Shown: positions 1 through 12,610, numbered from the stretch's first letter. The stretch is 64,000 bases of DNA from Enchytraeus crypticus (GCA_905160935.1 CAJHZI010000609.1:565001-629000), one strand, 5' to 3'. A program made the numbers and translations. The notes: generated by a model from the letters alone, not told the origin.

Positions 1-679
1 ACGGCTAATATCTACTGACTCAGTCCTGCCTTTCGAAGTAGATTTGTTAGCGATAAATACATTTCTTAAAGTTTACTACTTAGAGTAAATGTCAGTATAC
101 AATGATTTAGAAGCTTTTGTAAAGACACTCGGTTGCAATACAATATGTAGTTTTTTTATTGTTTAGCATACACTCAGTGTGTTTATTAAATGCTTATTAC
201 GTAACTGCATGCAGGCAATTCCACCATTTGATAACCGTAACGCGTTTTACGGTTAGTTTGTATTCGTCTTATTAGATAATAAGTTTGGATTTTTTGATAG
301 TAGGTTTTTATTGGATAGGAAGAATTGGATAGTTACGTTTTAGGATGTACTTTTTGGAACGCTTTTAGGCATTTTTTAATGGACGGAATTAAATAAATGT
401 TAGATGTAGGAAAGGGAGATATTAAATTAAAACAGTATTCCAATAGAGGCCGAACACAGACAGTGAAGCCTTTAAAAAGCAATATTTTTATTTCTATTTG
501 AAATAAATTAATATAATAGCAGACTTTTTCTAGCTCTGGTACACGTAATTTTAATATGAGACTAATATTTAATTGATACTTATCGAATCTCATATATTGG
601 CTATTAGCTTCTTACTGCATCCTTATAAATTTTTGGTTGACTTCGTAGTGCCAAGAATTTATATAATTACAAAGATACA
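1..679. other. AT-rich stretch without recognisable gene
   Basis: I see no exon with coding character or recognisable protein similarity and no clear repeat. The open frames are short and AT-driven. It may be intronic or upstream DNA of the receptor gene further right. Confidence 0.5.
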
Positions 680-960
680 CATTACGTTCTCTCTCTTATA
701 ATATGTGGCAGATTCAATGCGCATATTCCTGCTCACTGTCTGCTTGCACGCTCCATAAGAGCAATTCATTGATCGATGAGTTGATATCATTACAATGGCT
801 AAGGCTTTATAAAAATTTAAATTAAAACTGAGATGGCTTCCCATTACCTTCCCCAATTTCCTGCTTAGTACCTCTATCAACGCGTACAGTTCATTGTTAT
901 TATATTCTGCAATGGCCCGGAAACAGCACAGGAATCCCCACACACAAGCCAAACTGCATT
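680..960 (+). repeat. Family R4 interspersed repeat (diverged copy)
   Basis: A CT-rich start is followed by a GTGGCAG-like motif, a block resembling 'gagcacttcatcgatcaac', a 'tggcttcccattaccttcc' block and a 'cctgcttagtacc' end. The same order occurs at 7825, 58950, 59400 and, inverted, at 5150, 26700 and 56825. This is a dispersed element, not a gene. Confidence 0.6.
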
Positions 961-1825
961 ATATTGTAAATTACGGAAGAGTAATTCTTGAATATAGCAC
1001 CTTTCTGGTTATCGACCGAACCCGATCAGCTAATAATTTATTTATTAAGCTTGAGAACAATGAACGGTAATTATGAGCCTTTTATATGGACTATGACGTG
1101 GTGCAGTTAATTATCGGCAGGTGGAGATATCGACTAAATAGCAATATCTAGTCGTTGTTCCCCTAGTGGAGTAACTGGAGATACTTAGGACACACCCTCC
1201 CTGTGCGAATACGCGTAGCCTTCATTTATCGCTTTTCACACATTTGAACATTTTTACCCTAACGCATCCTTATTTAAAATAATCCCTATAAAAGGACAAG
1301 TAGGAAGAGCATAAACAGTTTTTTAAAGTAATCGATTCTGAAAGTACCAATAATCTATCATGGTTCAGCAATGTGAAAGAGAAATGATAAAGCCTTAAAT
1401 TTTACACCCACTTTAAACTCACAAAGGATGCTATAAGAGTCTGCACGTCGGGGATTTGAAATGATAGCCTCTTGCGTAACAGTGAAGATTGCTATCTATT
1501 CGGCCATCTAAAGGATGATTGTTCTAGCATCCCATAGAGGATCGGCTTAGCGACGAATCCACGACCAGTTGAACAAGAGGCGAAGGTGCTTCTCAATATT
1601 ATAATTATATTCATGATTACTATTATTAATATTGAACTCTATTATTACTATTGAAAGTTTATTATAACTATTGAACTTTTTCTGTAAATTAGTCTCGAAG
1701 ACCGAGTTCGGCTATGACACTGCTATATAAGTTTTCGTTGTTAATAATAATAATAATATACATGTAAGTACTGTAGTGAGTCTAGTGACTAGTTTGAGAA
1801 AAAATCATTCCATTCAATATAATGA
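961..1825. other. No gene seen; R7 repeat inside
   Basis: Nothing coding is visible. Around 1690-1765 lies a short repeat of about 75 bp ending in (AAT)n. It recurs at 40203-40270 and 48945-49015, which marks it as a dispersed family (R7). Confidence 0.5.
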
Positions 1826-2040
1826 ATTGATTGAATCATAGTCATCTTCCTTTGAATCTTAGTTTAACTAGGGTCGGGATTAGAAATTTTTTTAGCAATT
1901 TTAGCAGCCTAGGCGTTCATCAACTGAATATCGTTTCTGACTTTGGTTTGAATCTTAATACTTTGTCGCCTTTCACTTCACGTGTAGTTCACGGATGGTC
2001 TATTCGTCAGCAACCAGGACACAACACGATATTTACATTA
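1826..2040 (-). repeat. LINE 3'-end fragment, family R6
   Basis: It shares blocks with the copies at 2994, 32255 and 42340, including a 'cttagtttaactagggtcgggat' type segment. Better preserved copies encode, on the minus strand, the C-terminal tail typical of non-LTR reverse transcriptases. This copy is heavily decayed. Confidence 0.5.
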
Positions 2041-2159
2041 CATGAATACGCTAGATTATATTACATACTATACAATTTCGGTTAACTTGAGACAGTATAT
2101 AAGGAATATACAGTACAAGTACATAGACAAAGACCTTGACACTGACATTATTCCAGAAG

Positions 2160-2193
<34 letters not shown>
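2160..2193. repeat. (CT)n microsatellite
   Basis: Nearly pure CT dinucleotide tract. A second, impure CT tract lies at about 2588-2637. Confidence 0.9.
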
Positions 2194-2993
2194 GTTAACT
2201 TCTCTGTTAGGTCCAAACAACGTATAACGACCATCATTATAATGAATTACAACCTCACCCAAGTCTCTATGTGACAACACTTGTATCATAAATTCCACTC
2301 TCTTTCCAATTGTCGACTTGATGGCTTATCATCTGTTCCTGGACTTTGGAGTGGTTGTTTGTTTTGACAGGATTAGAGGGGAGGCATGGGTTTAGATATA
2401 ACAACCAGGCTTTCCAATTTTTGGAAAAATAGCTTAAGAACAAAAATTAAAATCCAATTTTTCCTCTGTGAATAGATTCATTATATGGTTGGTTAGTTGT
2501 AACATTCTCTATAAGCAAATACTAATACTGAGTGTGTCTATCCATAGTACTTCGCTTTCGTCCTCTTTCGAAGAAGCTCCCTATCTTTCTCATTCTCTCT
2601 CTCTCTCTCATTCTCTCTTTCTACTCTCGTTCTCTCTTAGGTGTTACTCTGGATACACTTGTAAATAGAGACGATGAGAGGATGACATGAAGATAACATT
2701 ATAAACCGTTATCTGCATTTGAGTGCCTCTTTGTTTACTATGTATTTTGCTGGTTTTATAATTTTTGTATAATGAACTACAAGAAGTGGGTACAATAAGT
2801 TATCAGAACCAAATATTAGGAAGATAATAAAAGGACGTAATAAAAGTATTACGTCCCTGAAGTCATTATCAGATTTGAAATCGACGATAAATTGCATTGG
2901 ATTGAATTCTATGCAATAACTATTATATGAATTATATGTATAATTATTAATTTAATTTTATGTATTAATTATTAATTGAGTTCAACCTCATGA

Positions 2994-3260
2994 CATCATC
3001 ATCATCATCTTCCTTTAAATCCCAGTTTAATTAGGGTCGGGATACGAATGGATCTACTCCAATCCTCTCGGTTCAACGATATATCAGTCAATTCCATATT
3101 GTTCATGTCCTTCTTAATCACCGCATCCCACACCAGTTGTGGTGTACATCTCTTTACCTCAACAACCAGCACTTCCCTCCAAACTCTCTTTACTACATAA
3201 TCAAAATCGGCATCTGCCTTTCTTACAATATGCCCATATTGTCTCAATCTCGACTAAACC
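2994..3260 (-). pseudogene. Non-LTR retrotransposon RT C-terminal tail (family R6)
   Basis: Read on the minus strand, this encodes a GHIVRKAD start, a VVKRVWREVL segment, then VWDAVIKKDMNNMEL and NREDWSRSIRIP. This order (GH-V-R, a basic GRP-like turn, then a W-D-IKKD and a DR..W block) is the usual C-terminus of LINE reverse transcriptases. Only the tail is present, so this is a 5'-truncated dead insertion. Family-level knowledge supports 'LINE'; the clade is not determined. Confidence 0.65.
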
Positions 3261-3269
3261 TACCAATCT

Positions 3270-4310
3270 CTAATCTTCTCAGCACTCAAATCATTATTTT
3301 AAAATAAATATTTTAATGAAATTTTTGCATTATGTAATAATTATTGACTGAATTCCATGTAGTAATTAATTAAGCTCTATGTAATAATTAGTCGTTATGC
3401 TTAACTCTACATGTCTTTTTTTTGTCATATATTTTTCTATTTTCTCAACACGGGTTCAAGGGGCCTAGCAGAACCTTAGCTTATGATTGTTCTATTAATT
3501 CCTTCAATTACTTTTTCACAGTTATAAAAGTTGCCTTCTATATGATGATTTTTAAATTTACACTATTTATCGGGGTTTGTAAGAAATTTAAATTATTAAA
3601 GAAATAACAATAAATTTTACAAAAAAATGTAAACTGGGTCATAATATTTAAATAATGTTTTAAAATATAATTGGCTGTTTTGCAAACATTGATCTGTAAG
3701 GGCTTTATAGCGCGAGCTTTATTTTATCCTGAAGCACCAGATCCGCAATTTATTTTGTTGAAAGATTTATGTCTCTTAAAGATTTTTGTTCTTCTGATCT
3801 TCAATGCATAATAGTTTTACATTTACTCTAAATTTCTTATCGGTCTTCGTTCGCTGGCATTCACTAGTCTTTTAAGATTTATTTATTTCAGAAATGTTTG
3901 GGAGATGAATATATCTACAAGTAGCTATGTTTCATGGGATGATATTGGAACAAAAATCTGGATTATTCAATACATTGCTGTTATTAAAAGATGATTAATT
4001 GTATATGATTTTAATTTACTCTAGCTGAACACTTCTGCTATACTTCCATAGATTCATATTATCTTTTTAAATTTAAAAAAAACAAGAACTTTGGTCAATT
4101 GAAGATATCGTTACTTAAGTCCTATTTCATCGCAATGAACAGTAAATATAGAAAAATTATATGATTTTAAGTATACTTTTTTTAATATCGTTAACAAATC
4201 GGAAAGTCTAAAGCCTAAAATTTACTTAAGCATCAGGTTCCTGCCTCGAGAGAATGTCATATAAGATCAGAACACTTGATTTGAACTTCGTACCTACTAA
4301 TCTACAGTCA
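3270..4310. other. No gene seen
   Basis: AT-rich sequence with short TAATTATT-type simple stretches near 2900-3400. No exon or structured repeat recognised. Confidence 0.5.
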
Positions 4311-4318
4311 AACATCGC

Positions 4319-4660
4319 TCCGATTAGACACAGGACCTACCCACCCTATTAAATACCTGACCTACCTATCCGATTAGACAACATACCTACCCCTCCGATT
4401 AAATACCAAACCTACCCATCCGATTAGACACCTGACCTACCCATCCGATTAGACACCGGACCTACCCATCCGATTAGACACCGGACCTACTCATCCGATT
4501 AGACACATGACCTACCCATCCCATTAAATACCAAACCTACCCATTCCATTAGACACCTGACCTACCCATTCGATTGGACACCTGACCTATCCATTCGATT
4601 AGAGTCATAGACACCTGACCTACATGTACTCATCCGATTAGACACCTGACCTATGCACCT
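4319..4660 (+). repeat. Minisatellite, about 24-bp unit
   Basis: Tandem array of a unit close to CGATTAGACACCTGACCTAC plus CCAT. More than a dozen copies are readable, with substitutions such as CCGGACC or CAAACC and a few copies starting ATTAAATACC. No coding potential is seen. Confidence 0.9.
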
Positions 4661-5149
4661 ATCTGATTCAACAAATATGACTTACCTACATAATGAGATT
4701 CATGATATGACATTCGTAATTCGAATGTGTTTCATTTCATATATAATTTTTAATGTCTTGTTTTTAAACTATTTTCAAGATTACTCCATTTTCTGCGAAA
4801 AAACTTGTAATATCATTAGACGGTAAGAGAGAATCAAATAATTTATGATTTGATACTGCGTTTTGGATTCCTTGATAGAGTATCTGAATGAGAAAGTGAC
4901 TAATATTGTTAGCAATTGATTGATTAACTTAATTGATAAATTTATTGATTGATTTTATTAATTACTCAATTGATTTATCAGATAATTATTTATCAAGCGA
5001 CTGCTTCTAAAGATACAATCGACTATACTTACAGCCAAGAGGAAAATATAAAAATAGCAATATCAATAAATAACTAGCACCTGCTTGCTCATTAAAGAAT
5101 AATTTCATGGATATCCCCATTGGATTCATCAGCACAGATCAATCTATGA

Positions 5150-5330
5150 ACTATTATAATGTACCAGTAGCTCTAGACTACATACGGTATGGATAAAGCA
5201 TTGACTTTATGAAGGGATTAACTTGTTGATCTAAGGAGTGCTCTTATGGAGCGAGAAAGCAGACTTTGAGTATGAACATATACCTTGAACCTGCCACTAA
5301 GCAGTTCACTGAGGAGAGAGAGATAATATA
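5150..5330 (-). repeat. Family R4 interspersed repeat
   Basis: Inverted copy. It contains 'aacttgttgatctaaggagtgctc' and 'ccttgaacctgccacta' blocks and ends in a GA-rich tail, matching the reverse complement of the 58950 and 60950 copies. Confidence 0.6.
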
Positions 5331-5339
5331 CCATTAGCC

Positions 5340-6740
5340 CCATGATAGCTTAAACGGGCTGAATTGGAGCTCCGAAATTTCTAATCCAACTCATTGCAGA
5401 TCTTAACTGGCATGCAAGAAAGGATGCTACTGCTTTTCTTTGATTAGGGACAGGTACAGCTGTCATCTTTGTAGAAAAGATCGAGAAAACAACTAAATAA
5501 TTCTGCAGATTTATCAGCAAATTTCATTTCCGTTTGTAACTTCTACGCTATAGTAAACTTTTGAATTCCAGAAGATTAATATCTTATGTGTACAATATGA
5601 ATTATGTGTTGCGTCATTTTTTCGATATGCCGTATGTTATGATACGCAGACTGTCAAAGACATAGAGAACATGTCATAGTGTAACTTAATTTTTTTGTTG
5701 TAATTCGCAATCAAATATTCCAAGTATATCTCTACAAGTTATTCATATTTGTTGTCACGTTTACTATGAAATATGTAAAAGAAATATTAGTGTAACTGCA
5801 TTTTTATGTTGTAATATTCCTTGTGATATTCCAAATACGAATAGTATACTAGTTATTCACAATTGTTTGTCACGTTTACGATGAAATAAATTCTTATAGC
5901 TTCACTAGGATTATTATGTAATTATATTTCGTTACAATTTATAAAAATAGCGTTTATTATTACACTATTTATACATGTAAATTAGAAGTTGTAGTTTACT
6001 TGTAATTTATATTAAAGTTCTGATGCTTCAAACAGAAACCGTTCTACCCTTTTTTCGCTTTTTGAATTCCGCGAATTATCTTCATGCTGGGATCAGACTA
6101 ATCAAGTTTTGATCGCCGAGTGAAAGAAGCTGTTTCTTCGTTGTCAGATTAAATTTTGATTGAAAGAAGAAATAAGTAGCAAGGATGTTCACCTCGTTAT
6201 CTGTCAAGACGGCTTTAATAACATCAATCGACAGTATATAGACCAGCAACAAAAATCAGTTTCGCTATTTCTGTGCTTCAATGAACGACCACAGATTTTA
6301 CAATGAAATTCTGAACAATAAAAACATTGCATAAAAATGTGTACAGTGTAGGCCTACCATAGCGATTTTTGCTCTCATTTCTGAATCATTTTATCTAGTT
6401 GAATTTCAATTTTACTTAGTTTTATTTACTTTATTATTTATATTTTATTTACTACTAATACTTATTTTTATTTACTTTATTGTGAAATAAAGTAAAAATT
6501 ATCTTATTTGAATGCCAGTTTTTGCATCTAAAGGATGATACAGCGAGAATCTGACAGATATTCCACGCAATGGATTCTGATGTTTGTGCACACAAGCTGC
6601 TAATTCTGCTCTTTATTTGCTGCAACCGAAGTGTGTCATTATGATTGCTGGGGTATATTGTAATCTCAAGGCAATAATACGCAAACACTTTAATTTTGTT
6701 ATTAATTACATCGAATCTGCTAACACTTATCATTCAAGCT
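5340..6740. other. No gene seen
   Basis: AT-rich DNA. Two loosely similar segments at 5590-5760 and 5770-5900 (both with a 'ttattcaca' and 'gtcacgtttac' block) suggest an old local duplication. No exon recognised. Confidence 0.5.
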
Positions 6741-6749
6741 GTCACATAA

Positions 6750-6925
6750 ATGTTTAAACCGTTAAGCAATTTCGACCAATTTCTGTACAACAAATCCTGT
6801 GAATGTCCGAGATTTTACTCTCAGATCAGCGCGGCTGGGATTCGAACCAACGAGAGTTCAATTCACCTCAGGATCTGTCATTAAGACTTCATTACGTTTC
6901 CCCTACGCTATTAAGACATTCAAAA
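6750..6925 (-). mobile_element. tRNA-derived SINE, family R2
   Basis: Read on the minus strand it starts with a box A-like 'agcgtaggggaaacg' and has a box B GGTTCGAATCCCAGCCGCG (here with one change), then the common body ending near 'gcctaacggtttaaaca'. The same sequence recurs at 24716, 25211, 29349, 36393, 63040 and 63549. The 3' hairpin tail seen in other copies is missing here. Confidence 0.8.
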
Positions 6926-7103
6926 GGCTACCATGGCATAATTCCCAGTCCGAATACTTGATCCTGTTCAAATTGTGAATCAGATTCTAAAGCAACATAA
7001 TAGATGTGTAACAACAACAACAACGACAATAAAAACTAAAGCAACAATAAAATGACAAACTAACGACAACACTGAAGAATTATGACGTTAATCTCGCAGT
7101 GGC

Positions 7104-7306
7104 GTGCTAGTGAAGATTAAGAAGTGCTAGTGAAGATTAAGAAATGCTAGTGACGATTGCGAAGTGCTAGTGAAGATTAAGAAGTGCTAGTGAAGATTAA
7201 GAAGTGCTAGTGAAGATTAAGAAGTGCTAGTGACGATTGCGAAGTGCTAGTGAAGATTAAGAAGTGCTAGTGAATATTAAGAAGTGCTAGTGAAGATTAA
7301 GAAGTG
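7104..7306 (+). repeat. Minisatellite, 20-bp unit
   Basis: About ten head-to-tail copies of GTGCTAGTGAAGATTAAGAA. Two copies share the same variant (CGATTGCG), spaced as if a block of several units was duplicated together. Confidence 0.92.
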
Positions 7307-7568
7307 TAATGAGTAACTGTAAAACTATTTTTGGTCTCGTTATTTATACATTGAGATCGTGCAATGGACTAGATCGCATTCCTCCGGGCGAGTCGGGAAC
7401 AGAACAATCCATTATCATTTATTACAGTTTATCTGAGCGTTGAATACCGGATCTGGATTTTCTCTTACTACTAACGGCAATAACAACCAGTGCGGCATTA
7501 AAATTATCAAGATATAACACGTGCGCTAATGTATTTGTATGAGTAAAGAGATAGACGTTTAGACGGAA

Positions 7569-7570
<2 letters not shown>

Positions 7571-7612
<42 letters not shown>
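7571..7612. repeat. (TA)n microsatellite
   Basis: Pure TA tract. It is directly followed by a copy of repeat R5. Confidence 0.92.
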
Positions 7613-7614
<2 letters not shown>

Positions 7615-7770
7615 GTAAAGGTTTAACGTCCGTTTTCTCATACAAGGATGATGTCAGGGACGTCCTCCCATCACATGTCACTGCAAATCGATTCACCCCA
7701 AACGATCTGAAAAAACATGTGCTGAAGAGAAAGAAAAAGCTCCTAAACGTTGCCGTTTAGGATCTTTAAA
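7613..7770 (+). repeat. Family R5 interspersed repeat
   Basis: Starts with a 'ggtttaacgtccgtttt' segment followed by 'ggatgatgtcagggacgtc'. Short copies of the same start occur at 43445, 51243 and 55051, so it is a dispersed family. No coding capacity is seen. Confidence 0.65.
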
Positions 7771-7824
7771 TACATAAATAATTATATACACATACATAAA
7801 TATATATATATATATATACTGTAT

Positions 7825-8040
7825 GTATTTTGTTCTGCCATGTGGCAGGTCCAATGTACGTATTCTTACCTAGAGTCTTGTATAGAGCACTTCATAAAGT
7901 TAATCCATTCATAAATGGCTTTGCCTTACGCACACCGTATATAGACAATAGCTTGGGAAAAATGGCTTCTGAGGTGGTTTCCCATTGCCTTCCTCAGTTT
8001 TTGCCTGTGTTGTCTCTGAGATGGATTCATAGATGAATGA
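7825..8040 (+). repeat. Family R4 interspersed repeat
   Basis: Contains 'catgtggcaggtccaatgt', 'gtatagagcacttcat' and 'gaggtggtttcccattgcc' blocks in the same order as at 58950 and 59400. The open frame across it is a by-product of the repeat. Confidence 0.7.
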
Positions 8041-9338
8041 ATTTAGGAATGAATGGATGAATGAAAGCGGTTGGATATGAATTGGAGGTTGATTGATTCA
8101 TTCATTCATTGAGCATATATTTATGCTTAATGAATTTATGGAATCAAAACTAAGGAAGTAGTAAATAATAAATGAATGAATTCATAATTAAGGAATTTAT
8201 AAATAATAAGCGCGAGTAAATGAGTTCCTCGTCTCCTCATTATGGAGTGGCAATAGGCCAATAAAATTGACAAAAGTATGATTTATTAAATGCATTTTTA
8301 CCCCTTTTGAACGAAGTTTAGATATTAGATTGTTGGTTGAATAACTAACAAACATAAAAAGACGAAATTACAAGCCGAAAGTGATATGATAAATGAGATA
8401 TGCAGCTATGTTAGATAATTATCTATTAGATAGATGGGAATATGATGCAGTTAAATAGAAATTTATTTGTCATTTTTTACTGGTTTTAAGTATAAAAACA
8501 GAGGATCATTAGTAATATTTAAATGAAGCTGATGTGTATGTTCTACATTTACTTTTTATCCAAACTGCATTTAAATTACAATTTACGAAAACTATACGCA
8601 TGTAAAAATGCTATTAGTATCAATCTCATAATGATGTTTGAACCGAGAAGCAAAGATTTATTGAAATGCAGAAGGGATTTAACAAAATGCATCAATAATT
8701 AATCGAAAATATATGTTCGTTGCATGTCTACGATATTGGTGACATTTTTTATTTTGCATTAATGCGCTTTGGTAAATATAAACTTTGACTCATTAAATCG
8801 GCGTCTGTTTGGGTACCTTTAAATTTAAAAATTGGATCAACACTCACTGCCCATCAAGAAGAATTTGTTTGCTCGTTATTAATATAGGCGTATAACCTAT
8901 ACCTCTAATTAATATACTATAATATAATATAAGCGCATAACGTATGAGTTGCGGTGGGTTACACAAACTCATTCATTCTCCATGATTTGTAGCATTCCTT
9001 TTGAGAGCTCACTTTGATAGTTTTTCAAGGTTTGAATTTCTACTTAATCAACAAATACCATTTCGATGTTCTTGGTGCAAACAAGTCTTTCTAGATGAGT
9101 TAGTCGTATTTCTGCGCTAGCTACGGGTAAACCTCTATCAAGATGCAAGCTCTGGTCTCCTTCCTGAGTAGGAAAGAATCCTATGGCTCTCTAATTATGC
9201 GAGTTAGGTAGCTTTATGATTTTTCTACTTCATTTAAGCTCTCTAACCAAATGAAGCTCTCTAACATGGAGGCTCTCTAACAAAGCTCTCTTTAACTATG
9301 TGAGTTAGATAGCTTTAACTCGCTTTAGTTAGCTTTTT
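8041..9338. other. No gene seen
   Basis: AT-rich DNA with degenerate 'ATGAATGAATG' simple sequence at 8030-8210. A short local repeat ('gctctctaac') is at 9235-9290. No exon recognised. Confidence 0.5.
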
Positions 9339-9468
9339 GGCTGGAGCCAGTGGCGACGTCGGTAAGACACTCGACCGCGGATCAGTATGTGCGGAGTTCA
9401 AATCCTGGGCTCGCCCGTCACTGACATCGCTTTCGAGTGAGGAACCTGACTTTAACTTTAGCTTTACC
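9339..9468 (+). mobile_element. tRNA-derived SINE, family R1
   Basis: Starts GGCTGGAGCCAGTGGCGA. It has an A-box-like 'tggcgacgtcggtaag' and a B-box-like GTTCAAATCC about 50 bp later, then a fixed tail 'cgctttcgagtgagga'. The same unit occurs at 24077, 31719, 42999, 46768, 47738 and 48183. The promoter boxes are inferred from tRNA resemblance. Confidence 0.82.
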
Positions 9469-9469
9469 A

Positions 9470-11337
9470 GCTTTAAGATTTTTTCTACTTAATTGGAGTA
9501 CAGAACTACAGGCTTAAAACACATTGCAGTAGGCCCATAATTCTAATTTATTTGACAGTTGACGTAAAGTCGTCTCCTGCTCCCCTAGCCTCTAGATCTG
9601 CGTCCATCCAAAGACCCGTAGGAATAACCACGACATCCCCGCACCGCCTCCTAATATTTCATGCTAATGAGTATTGAGATGTAGGGCTAGACATCGACTG
9701 ACGGCCAGGAATCGCTTGCTTTATCGCTTAACATGTTATTAATGCTCGGAACGACCTTGCCATACCCCGACAATTTCTAATTTCTAATATAATTCTACAA
9801 ACGATCGTGTGAGCTGGTGCATCGTATACTACAATCCATTAACCTGGCGTAATATAATACGTCGATCAGGTTTTAAATATAGCAGGGTGTTCAAGACGTG
9901 AAATATAACACGTTGGTATTCTACAACAATTAATACTAGCAACTATAAATATTTAACGTACGTTTCTACGCTGTATTTATTTATTTTCCATCAATTTTTC
10001 TTTGAAAATGATTTATCATCTAAAACATCATTCCCTTAAATAACGTTATGCCGCAGTAAAACAGGGCAACCATCAAGGCAACATTTGCAACAATTGTTGT
10101 AGCAACAGTTGCGCAGATGCTTGACGGCTTTTCCGTCACGCTCGTTGCGGTGAAAAACTATCGGTTATCGATTTCTGATAGTAAGCAGAAGCAGAGATTT
10201 CCTGAATTGATAGTAAGATTGAACGCCAGGTTGTTCAAGGCAAACATATGCAGACATTTTCTACATTTGGTTTTATAAAGCTACATTTATGTAAATATTT
10301 TCTACTTTGAATTTATGCGCTACTTACAAGTAAACATTTCTACATTATATATTTTGAAAAAATCATTTTTAAACGAAACTTTTCTTCATTTTAATTTTTA
10401 AAAATATGTGTACAGTAGTTTATCAATTTGCTTCATTTAAATTTTAAATTGTATACATATTCTCTTGTAATTATTTTTTATCATTTGTATCTATTAAATA
10501 GTAAGACGATTAGCTAATCTATCCAGACAATACAGTAATTTTCCACATTTCCATATGCTAAGCTATTTAATTTCCATATGTTATGCTATGCACTACATAT
10601 GGAATTCGCTACTATTATTTAGATTTGAAACGTCTGCAAGAAATTTAAGCTACTACTCTCCCTGCAGTCTATCTATAAGCTAATTTATCCAGGTAATGCT
10701 TAATAGTAGGAAATAAATTTCATAAATTATTTAAAGGGTAGAGTTAGCTTAAATACAAATTCGATACATATATTGTAATATATTAATATAATAATTGGCA
10801 TATTTGAGACAACTACAGTTATATTTATGGTCATAAAACCAATCAAAGTATCCAGCGACAAAATGTTGCATCTCATAGGTAAGAAATTTTACTTTGAAAA
10901 ATCTCAAATCTAATTTATTCGATACCTACAGCTGAAGTATTCTATGTGAAATGAAAGCTGAATAAATGTCCCACCTCTTCCATCTCTCTTTCCATTCAGT
11001 GTCCATGATTTATGACCAGCGCCTAAACCTCCTTTTCTTTAATTCCTTTATCTTTGAGCTGATTATCTGAATTTTGGAATGCGCATCATTTTTGGACCTT
11101 CTTTTTGCTCGCCGGTTTGATTTTGTCTCAATAGTGTTAGATATTGTCGTTGATGACTGTAGCATTTAAATTGCTGTTATGTTATGTTGATCTTTAATTT
11201 AATAAATGAAATATACGCAAACGTCCTATCGAGAAGTTAATTATAGGCCTATCGTGCATCTAAAGATTGTTGCTTTAAGCACAGAGGAACTTGTCTGATG
11301 TTTACATATAGAAAAAGAAAATTTGAGAGAGGACAAG

Positions 11338-11340
<3 letters not shown>
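9470..11340. other. No gene seen
   Basis: AT-rich DNA with no recognisable exon. A segment at 10075-10140 is richer in GC and contains a 'gcaacaattgttgtagcaacagttgc' partial palindrome, but nothing around it supports a gene. Confidence 0.45.
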
Positions 11341-11387
<47 letters not shown>

Positions 11388-11388
11388 C
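11341..11388. repeat. (GA)n microsatellite
   Basis: Nearly pure GA tract with one AAAG interruption. Confidence 0.92.
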
Positions 11389-11551
11389 TGAGAAGGGATG
11401 GAGCTACAGATAATCATAAGACTTAAACAGAGTTTGATGGCTCCTCTTGTTTCACGATGAGGTTTTATTTTATGAAAAATTAGAGATCGAGAATTGCTAG
11501 AAGATAATGGAGCCGAGCCGGTTCTAACTTCAAGGACAATATATATATATA

Positions 11552-12310
11552 CAGACTGGGGCAAAAAAAATAATCCCCTAGCGAAATCTCAATAACTTGA
11601 AGAAAACTCAAAATATCTCTACAAAATTTATGGAGCTTCTAGGGAAGGAATTTCTGCATACATCCTGCAAATTTGATAAAAATATTTTCGTTAGTTACGA
11701 AATTACAGCATTTCTAAAAGTAAAGTGCTAAAATCAATTTTAACAAGGCTTTTCGAAATGTCAGTCATTACGCTTAAAGAAAATAACGACCCTGAAAAGG
11801 GCCGTTTATTTAAGTGGTGGAGTATAAGCCTACACTACCTTGATAGCCGCTCCAATAAAAGATGCTTAAAAGTCGTTCTTCTGTTAAAATATTTCCTAAA
11901 TTTGGCAGAAAATGTCCGGTACTTTTGTTTAAATAAGGCTTGTTAAAATTGATTTTAACGTTTTTTCGAAGAAACGCTGTATTTTTGTTACTTCTGAATA
12001 TATTTTCTCCAAATTCGCAATATATATGTAGAAATTCCTCCTCCGGAAGCTCCGAGAATTTTGTAAAATTATTTTGAATTTTGTCCAAGTTTTAAAGATT
12101 TTTTGTAAAAAAATCCTTGTTAAAACTGATTTTGCACTTGTTTCGTAGAAATGCTGTAACTCTTTTCCTGCTCAGTAGATTTTCATCAAATTTGCAGAGT
12201 ATACGAAGAAATTCCTCCCCTAGAAGCTCCGTAAATTTCGTCGAGATATTTTGAGTTTTCTTAAAGTTATTAAGATTTTGCTAGGGGATTATTTTTTTTG
12301 CCCCAGTCTG
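11552..12310. mobile_element. Non-autonomous DNA transposon with nested inverted repeats
   Basis: The ends are inverted: CAGACTGGGGCAAAAAAAA at left and TTTTTTTTGCCCCAGTCTG at right, each bordered by TA, the target duplication used by Tc1/mariner elements. Inward, both arms carry related blocks (a 'ctccataaattttgtagag' type segment, a 'gaaattcctcc' type segment and a 'ttttaacaaggctt' type segment). These recur again in the middle, so the element looks like a fold-back built from several copies of one arm. No transposase frame was found. Mariner affinity is an inference from the TA flanks. Confidence 0.8.
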
Positions 12311-12312
12311 TA

Positions 12313-12336
12313 TATTGCTGTTTCTATATATTATAT

Positions 12337-12378
<42 letters not shown>

Positions 12379-12490
12379 ATAGAATATATATGTATATATT
12401 ATATATTATAGTATATACTGTTATAGATATATTAATTTATATATATATAATATATATATAATATATATTATATATATATATATATATATA
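12313..12490. repeat. Imperfect (TA)n tract
   Basis: TA-rich simple sequence immediately right of the transposon end, with short TATATTATA interruptions. Confidence 0.9.
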
Positions 12491-12610
12491 GCTCATATAA
12501 CGTCTCCACTCTTCTCTATCTTCCGTTTTCCCCTGTATGTCCTCGTATGAGTGGATCTTTATGTCTTCCATAACATTCCTTCTGATATAGCATTATTCTT
12601 GGGGGATTCT
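12491..12610 (-). repeat. LINE 3'-end fragment, family R3 (decayed)
   Basis: Contains 'ataacgtctccactcttctct' and 'cgtatgagtggatcttt' blocks that match the reverse complement of the R3 LINE tail seen at 29862 and 61325. Confidence 0.55.

Noticed and set aside
7104-7306. CRISPR-like array
   Set aside because: Units are contiguous with no unique spacers and this is a eukaryotic genome. The same holds for 4319, 40925 and 45776.
9339-9468. Possible tRNA gene (A and B boxes)
   Set aside because: The same unit is dispersed about ten times with a fixed non-tRNA tail, and the cloverleaf cannot be completed. It is a SINE.
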